This document shows positions 5,182-10,184 of a stretch of DNA of 10,184 nucleotides, one piece after another; within the stretch, counting starts at the first letter, position 1; each line of letters starts with the position of its first letter. The DNA is taken from positions 1-10,184 of the forward strand of contig DHJK01000113.1 of assembly GCA_002404295.1 (NCBI GenBank). Reading direction: 5' to 3'. The position numbers were made by a program, and so were the translations under genes. A model generated the notes under the pieces. That model was not told the origin of the DNA and made no database searches. It saw nothing but the letters and a program-made list of their open reading frames with translations. Source of the stretch: Legionellales bacterium UBA4722 (GTDB lineage Bacteria > Pseudomonadota > Gammaproteobacteria > DSM-16500).

Positions 5182-8100
5182 ATGGCAGTCAGCGGTAGCA
5201 CCACTTTTAATGAGGATGATGAAGCAAAAAATGCAAGAGAAGGTGTTCTTGCGTATGAGGTAGAACGAACAAGCTTCGTGCAAGCTATTATTAATGCCAT
5301 CCCAGAAAATACACAAGATGTAGCCTTGCTCAATCTCGTCGCTCAATTGAAGCAAGAAGAGAAAATGTCAGCCGTCGGGCTGGCAGAGAGATATGATCTG
5401 GCTATAGAGGCAGTGCAAAAAGCAACAGATCTGGTCGCAGCGGGAGTATTACAAAAGACTCTTTTGAATTATAACAAAATGAAGGCAGTCAATAGTGATT
5501 ACAATTATTTTGTAAGCAGTCTGTTTGTAGCTGAAATAGAGCGCAAAGAGTATTTCGAACAACATAACAATCAACTTGTTCAAGAAATAAAAATCCAACA
5601 AACAGCAATAGACAATAAAATTGAGGCATTAAAGAATGCTCGTGATGAATTCGTAGCATATATAGATAAATCACCCGGGTTTGTACCATCAGAAAAAACA
5701 AATAAATCTGTGCAATTAAAAGAACTGCGACTCAATGAAATAAAAGAAGCAATCAGCATATTAATCGAACAAAAAAATACTCTTGCAAACCATGCTATGC
5801 CTCCTGCTGTGCAGCCAATGATACTGATAGCGCTCGATACAAATTCAATAAAACCTTTTTTATTACTAAAGATAAACGATATTCAACAATATAGTCAAAC
5901 GATCAAAAAATCACAATCCATTTGGAGCAGAATTTTTGGATGGAAAACCAGCTCAGACAGGGCCAAAGACCTATTAGAGAAACAATTAAAGGCTATACTC
6001 GTTGAGTTATCCGAGTCTCCACCGCCTGTTAGTTTAAATGAAGTTAAACTACAAGAAGCCATTTTGTGCTTACAAGATACGCGTCCGCGGGTCGAATCAA
6101 AAGTAGCAGAAGACGCGTTGCTTAGCATAAAACAAAAAATGCTTGACTTCAAAAATGAAAGTCAACAACTTGAATCTCCAAAGTATTCAGAAGAAATGGC
6201 GGAGATAAAAAAAATCTCAGGGGAAAGAGAGTCAAAAGATATACTTGCACAAATAAAAAGTGAAGCAAAAAGCATCGAAGATGATGTGACAAAAATAACA
6301 GCTATTGTTGTTGGAATGAATACTCGATTGAAGACTCAAGCAAAAGCAGCAGAAGGCAGAGTAAAACGAGTGGAGGTGCGTGCTGAACTGAAAAAAGGAG
6401 ATTTAATTCATGGTGCGTGCGCACAAAAACAAAGAATACTACAGCCTGAAAAGAGGCAGACTGACGAATCGTTAAAATTCCTAAACAATGCCATCTGTGT
6501 TAGTAATGGCCATGACAAAGATAAAGCAAAAAATATATTTCATAAAAAAACGAGGGATAGCGCAAACACAGCTGCTAAATTTGCCTATCATCGTTTAAAG
6601 AACGCATGGACTTTGAGTGGCAACCCCAGCGGTGATCCCCTCATCAGCTTGCAAATACAAAGACGTGCTGCTGCTGCCGCATCTTTTCTTGCCTATGCTA
6701 TTGCAAAAGACAGGACGGGCCCAGGCTCAGATTTGAAGGAGGGAGAGCGCAACAATATAAAAACAGCACTTTTCATCTATGGCCAGCTCATCTCAACTAA
6801 TTATTCATTAGCTGAGATCAAAGAAAACGCAAAAAAAGAATCATATGCTTCTGCTCAACTTATAGATACAGGAAATAAGGGATCCACTTTTCAAAAAATT
6901 ATAGATGAATTTTTGCCCCCAGGACAAGAGCTGATTGGCCAAGCTGATTTTGTCAGCCTGTCTTTGGGTCAAGCCAAAGAAAAAGATTCTGCGTCTGCAA
7001 AAGAATATCAAGCGCTTCTTGATTTCCACAACCGTCCAGAAGGCAATTTGATTAATTTTGCTGGGGAAAGAAAATTAAATCAACTCGACTCACCCTCAAA
7101 TTTGATTGCAATCCCATTTCAACAAAAGATATTTTCACCATCTATAGTCATACTAAATCAGAATGCATTGCTTAAAATTCATAACGATCATGTGCAAACT
7201 CAGCAGACATCTGTAAAGTTAGTCGGTATGATTGGAATTGTATTCAACAAATTAGAGGAAAATGCATCTGCAGTGCAAGAGATCCAGCATGTAAGAAATA
7301 ATTTATTAAACTCATTGAAGACGCCCACTCAGGACAACGAACAATATAGCGCGCAAGTTGCAGTAAGAGCCAATCTTGCTGCTTTATTATATGCAACGTC
7401 TAGAGAGCTAAATGAAAAGCTCAAACAGAATAATGATCCAAATACTAACGAAAAAATCAAAAATCAAATAAAATATCTTTTTCAGTTATATGACAGCCTT
7501 GTTCAAACAGGTCTCCCCATAGCCACAATAATAAGTGAAAATCGAGTTTTGTTTAGTGCCTGTCAAATACCGTTTGGGGAGCCGTTGGAGAGCACGTATA
7601 ACCTGCTTAAAGAAATGACTCAATCAAAATCAAAAGACGTGCAATCTATGTTGCGCGCTTCAGATGCGGGTAGCTTGATGAATGAGGTTAATGTTAATGC
7701 GATATACAGATTTCATACGAGCGGAGCGGAAACGAGTTTTTATCATAAAGCAATAGAAAAGAATCTGGATGGCTTGGATGAAAAATTAATAAGCAGCTTA
7801 GATGCGAAACGGGAAGATGTGCACCTTAACCTTATACTAAAAGAACAAGACGAGAAAGAAGCGCAACAAGCTAAAGAAGAAAAAACACCCAAAGAAATTC
7901 AAATCGATGTAGATAAAACAAGTGATGCTGTCGTTGATAAAATAAAAAAAGAATTTCAAGATAGCCTTGCTGAGTCTAAGAAAATGGTAGGAGAGCTGCA
8001 ACAAAATGTTGATATGCTCCTTAAAGCGAGCGGTATAGATCCGGCAGCATTAGAGCAAAAAAAGGAAATTGCAGACAACGCTGTTTTAAGCGACTATTAC

Positions 8101-8976
8101 TATACATTTATTAAAAAATTAACTGCCGAACTTTTAGCGGCAAAGACCATCTATTCGGGTAAAGTGACAGATGCTCGTTTAACACCAGCACAAGAGGCCG
8201 CGGCAAATGTAAAAATAGTTGGCAGTTTTTTTACTCTATTCGGTGGTGACGTGGCAGCAAATGCAGTGGCAGCAGGCGTAAACTTTCATGAAGAACGAAA
8301 AAAAGCAATAGCCAATACGTATCTGGCAAACTCATTTACCACTACGGGAGAGGCTGATCAATTTATTGAAGAATTGGCTCGTAAATTAACGATGCAACAG
8401 AAATATCATTTAGAAGAAGTTAAATCATTGAACTCGACTGATATCATAGGCCAGGCATCAGGCTATATAAGTAAATTAAAGGGTATTGAGTCCTTATCCT
8501 CCATTAAACAATACGCATCTAGCCAAGTGGATAGCTTTCTTACTGCAGTGACCGAGGGGCATTTTGGTGAAGTAGGCTTGGAATTATTAGATCCCTTAGA
8601 ACGTGAAAAAGCGTTGGATCGTGCCGTCACGCTGACTGTAGGAGATAGTGTGTATGTACAGATTGAGAAAGCCATACATCCAGATGATCCTGAAACGAGC
8701 GCAGCATTAGAGGATTTGAGAACACAGCTTGTGGCGGCGGCGGAAGCGACTGAAGAAGAGCGCCTCAATCTGGAGGGTATATTAGATGTGGAGGTCGTAA
8801 AGCCTAAAGAAGCAAGCTCAAAGAAAATGTTTACAACGACTAGGACAGTCGTGGCAGCGCCCTCTAATAAGGATGTAGAATTAGATAAAAAACAAGCACC
8901 AGGGCCACAGTCAAAAGTTCCAGTTACTCCTGCAGTAGAAGAGCCTAGCCCAGTTTCTCAGCTGCGGAGATCTTAA
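5182..8976 (+). CDS. Giant charged helical protein of unknown function, 1264 aa
   Basis: I do not recognise a family. The frame is unbroken and starts at ATG 5182 with an excellent GGAGGT. Most of the protein is predicted helical, rich in K, E, Q and A, and poor in Cys and Trp. Coiled-coil-like stretches are clear at about 60-165 (including NNQLVQEIKIQQTAIDNKIE), about 310-400, and about 885-950 (AQQAKEEKTPKE... AESKKMVGELQQNV). Between them are more globular-looking parts, for example after KKGDLIHGA (404-412) and RRAAAAASFLAYAIAKD (494-510). Residues 1010-1034 (VKIVGSFFTLFGGDVAANAV and onward) are hydrophobic and Gly/Ala-rich, the only candidate membrane-interacting segment. The last 58 residues are a Pro/Ser/Lys-rich tail ending VSQLRRS. 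No signal peptide or catalytic motif is visible. Size and composition resemble large secreted effectors of intracellular gammaproteobacteria, and Leu at -4 would be compatible with a Dot/Icm C-terminal signal, but this is speculative. A structural or surface-anchoring role is the alternative. It is divergent from the photolyase gene and convergent with ychF. Confidence 0.85.
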   Translation: MAVSGSTTFNEDDEAKNAREGVLAYEVERTSFVQAIINAIPENTQDVALLNLVAQLKQEEKMSAVGLAERYDLAIEAVQKATDLVAAGVLQKTLLNYNKMKAVNSDYNYFVSSLFVAEIERKEYFEQHNNQLVQEIKIQQTAIDNKIEALKNARDEFVAYIDKSPGFVPSEKTNKSVQLKELRLNEIKEAISILIEQKNTLANHAMPPAVQPMILIALDTNSIKPFLLLKINDIQQYSQTIKKSQSIWSRIFGWKTSSDRAKDLLEKQLKAILVELSESPPPVSLNEVKLQEAILCLQDTRPRVESKVAEDALLSIKQKMLDFKNESQQLESPKYSEEMAEIKKISGERESKDILAQIKSEAKSIEDDVTKITAIVVGMNTRLKTQAKAAEGRVKRVEVRAELKKGDLIHGACAQKQRILQPEKRQTDESLKFLNNAICVSNGHDKDKAKNIFHKKTRDSANTAAKFAYHRLKNAWTLSGNPSGDPLISLQIQRRAAAAASFLAYAIAKDRTGPGSDLKEGERNNIKTALFIYGQLISTNYSLAEIKENAKKESYASAQLIDTGNKGSTFQKIIDEFLPPGQELIGQADFVSLSLGQAKEKDSASAKEYQALLDFHNRPEGNLINFAGERKLNQLDSPSNLIAIPFQQKIFSPSIVILNQNALLKIHNDHVQTQQTSVKLVGMIGIVFNKLEENASAVQEIQHVRNNLLNSLKTPTQDNEQYSAQVAVRANLAALLYATSRELNEKLKQNNDPNTNEKIKNQIKYLFQLYDSLVQTGLPIATIISENRVLFSACQIPFGEPLESTYNLLKEMTQSKSKDVQSMLRASDAGSLMNEVNVNAIYRFHTSGAETSFYHKAIEKNLDGLDEKLISSLDAKREDVHLNLILKEQDEKEAQQAKEEKTPKEIQIDVDKTSDAVVDKIKKEFQDSLAESKKMVGELQQNVDMLLKASGIDPAALEQKKEIADNAVLSDYYYTFIKKLTAELLAAKTIYSGKVTDARLTPAQEAAANVKIVGSFFTLFGGDVAANAVAAGVNFHEERKKAIANTYLANSFTTTGEADQFIEELARKLTMQQKYHLEEVKSLNSTDIIGQASGYISKLKGIESLSSIKQYASSQVDSFLTAVTEGHFGEVGLELLDPLEREKALDRAVTLTVGDSVYVQIEKAIHPDDPETSAALEDLRTQLVAAAEATEEERLNLEGILDVEVVKPKEASSKKMFTTTRTVVAAPSNKDVELDKKQAPGPQSKVPVTPAVEEPSPVSQLRRS

Positions 8977-8988
8977 TAACTGTTTGGC

Positions 8989-10080
8989 TTAGACATTAAA
9001 CCGAAAATAAATAACATCGCCATCGCGTACAAGATATTCTTTTCCTTCAAGGCGCCATTTACCTGCATCTTTCGCCCCTTGCTCACCTTTGTATTGAATA
9101 TAGTCTTCATAAGAAATAATTTCTGCGCGTATAAAGCCTTTCTCAAAATCAGTATGAATAACACCCGCAGCTTGTGGCGCAGTGGAGCCTCTGTGAATAG
9201 TCCATGCGCGAACTTCTTGTACGCCCGCGGTGAAATAAGTATCGAGCCCAAGTAATTTATAGGCAGCATGAATCACACGATCCAAGCCAGGTTCATCTAG
9301 TTTGAGTTCAGCTAGAAATTCTTTTTTCCCTTCATCATCAAGTTCAGCAATTTCAGCTTCTATAGCAGCGCACACAGCGACTACGCTCGCACCTTCTTTT
9401 TCAGCGAACTGTTTTACTTGTTCTAATAGCGGATTATTAGTGAAGCCATCTTCAGCAACGTTTGCAACATACAATGTAGGTTTAAGCGTCAATAATTGTA
9501 GCAGCTTGAGACGGTCTTTTTCTTCTTTGCTAAATGTAAGTACGCGTGCAGGCTGCCCTTTGTTCAATTGCTCTCGTACTCTCTCAAGTAGAGCGACTTC
9601 AGCTACTGCTGCCTTGTCTCCACTTCTTGAAAGTTTGTTTGCGCGCAGTAAAGCGCGTTCAACTGTTTCTAGATCAGCGAGTGAAAGCTCAGTATTGATG
9701 ATTTCAATATCATCCAGCGGTGAAATTTTACCTGCGACGTGGATAACATCATCATTGACGAAACAACGTACAACATGAGCGGTGGCATCTGTTTCACGGA
9801 TATTGGCTAAAAATTTATTGCCAAGCCCTTCACCTTGGGCTGCGCCTTTAACTAATCCTGCGATATCTACAAATTCGATCGTGGTGGGTAGTATTCTTTG
9901 CGGACTAACGATTTTGGCTAGTGCCGCTAATCGTGGATCAGGCACAGGCACAACGCCCACATTCGGCTCAATAGTACAGAAAGGATAATTCGAAGCATCT
10001 ACGCCTGCTTTTGTTAAACAATTAAAAAGCGTTGATTTGCCTACATTCGGTAGACCGACAATACCGCATTTGATGCCCAT
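8989..10080 (-). CDS. ychF: Redox-regulated ATPase/GTPase YchF (OLA1 family)
   Basis: Universally conserved P-loop protein of the Obg/HAS-GTPase branch that binds ribosomes and, in characterised members, prefers ATP over GTP. It is implicated in translation initiation fidelity and oxidative-stress response. The 363-aa length equals that of the E. coli protein. Motifs: G1 GLPNVGKST (9-17), G2-region FCTIEPN (34-40), G3 DIAGLVKGAAQGEG (72-85) with a hydrophobic residue in place of the catalytic Gln, and the degenerate G4 NVAE (207-210) in place of NKxD, which explains the relaxed nucleotide specificity. A coiled-coil arm follows G3 (about 130-200), and the TGS domain is C-terminal (about 278-361, containing RAWTI, APQAAGVIHTDFEKGFIRAE, and a GDVIYFRFNV end). 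The start at 10080 matches the family start MGxKCGIVGLPN. Upstream SD is weak (GTGGA about 11 bases away). In many gammaproteobacteria pth lies directly upstream; here the upstream 104 bases show no pth end. It converges on the 1264-aa gene with a 12-base gap. Confidence 0.97.
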   Translation of the reverse strand: MGIKCGIVGLPNVGKSTLFNCLTKAGVDASNYPFCTIEPNVGVVPVPDPRLAALAKIVSPQRILPTTIEFVDIAGLVKGAAQGEGLGNKFLANIRETDATAHVVRCFVNDDVIHVAGKISPLDDIEIINTELSLADLETVERALLRANKLSRSGDKAAVAEVALLERVREQLNKGQPARVLTFSKEEKDRLKLLQLLTLKPTLYVANVAEDGFTNNPLLEQVKQFAEKEGASVVAVCAAIEAEIAELDDEGKKEFLAELKLDEPGLDRVIHAAYKLLGLDTYFTAGVQEVRAWTIHRGSTAPQAAGVIHTDFEKGFIRAEIISYEDYIQYKGEQGAKDAGKWRLEGKEYLVRDGDVIYFRFNV

Positions 10081-10161
10081 AATTTGTATTCCACGAGGTG
10101 ATTTGTATCAGGATGGCGATTATCCTTGGTATACATCCATTATTCCAGAGAAATTTATCAA

Positions 10162-10184
10162 TCACCGTCATTGCGAGCGTGAGC
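10162..10184. repeat. Left edge of a dispersed TCATTGCGAGCGTGAGC-type repeat
   Basis: The window ends in CACCGTCATTGCGAGCGTGAGC. CGTCATTGCGAGC(G)...GAGC, normally continuing into GAAGCAATCC, is a well-known dispersed intergenic palindromic sequence found in many proteobacterial and other genomes. Only the first half is inside the window, so its palindromic partner cannot be checked. It lies upstream of ychF. Confidence 0.55.

Noticed and set aside
5071..5355. Minus-strand 94-residue hydrophobic open frame across the divergent promoter
   Set aside because: It overlaps both flanking genes in another frame, has no ribosome binding site and no recognisable family.
8977..8988. Bidirectional terminator between the 1264-aa gene and ychF
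   Set aside because: The 12-base gap and its flanks contain no inverted repeat with a T-run; termination must use another mechanism or lie within the genes.
9302..9988. Two plus-strand Ser/Ala-rich open frames
   Set aside because: They lie antisense within ychF, a certain gene, and have shadow-type composition.
10083..10184. Open plus-strand frames running off the right edge
   Set aside because: They run into a dispersed repeat, match no family I know, and 100 bases without a stop is not informative.

Overview
The window is AT-rich (judged by eye) and looks like chromosomal DNA of a gammaproteobacterium. The best taxonomic clue is a full-length YchF/OLA1 GTPase at the right end that is collinear with the enterobacterial protein. 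A small eukaryote-like SET-domain protein, a giant charged helical protein, a possible PcnB-tail protein and several gene remnants would fit a host-associated lineage such as the Legionellales. That placement is an inference from gene style, not something the sequence proves.

Left part (1-935): decaying or remodelled DNA. A headless 3' piece of an AAA+ ATPase with a DUF234-type nuclease-like tail (about 94-693) is preceded by a perfect 18-bp inverted repeat, whose core TTATCCGCACAC also occurs a third time. Next come two very short reading frames that look like the beginnings of vanished genes. One on the minus strand resembles the start of a VOC/glyoxalase protein (711-785). One on the plus strand, with a good ribosome binding site, resembles the start of a four-helix-bundle (23S rRNA intervening-sequence) protein (873-935).

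Middle part (912-3414, all minus strand): a 248-aa helical protein of unknown function, a 230-base intergenic stretch, and a two-gene unit. In that unit a 379-aa protein, with a lysine-rich linker and a C-terminal half resembling the tail of poly(A) polymerase I, is followed by a 119-aa SET-domain methyltransferase. The two overlap by ATGA, so they are probably co-transcribed and translationally coupled.

Right part: a complete photolyase (minus, 3605-4984) is divergent from a 1264-aa gene (plus, 5182-8976). The latter is rich in charged helices, has one short hydrophobic Gly/Ala segment and a Pro-rich tail, and belongs to no family I recognise. It has a strong ribosome binding site and an uninterrupted frame, so it looks functional. 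It converges on ychF (minus, 8989-10080) with only 12 bases between the stop codons. The last bases start with TCATTGCGAGCGTGAGC, the beginning of a widespread dispersed intergenic repeat.

Housekeeping functions are limited to DNA repair (photolyase) and translation-associated GTP/ATP hydrolysis (YchF). The rest is accessory. The most interesting parts are the SET/PcnB-tail pair and the 1264-aa protein, both reasonable secreted-effector candidates without proof of secretion. I saw no tRNA, rRNA, CRISPR array, insertion sequence or complete transposase.
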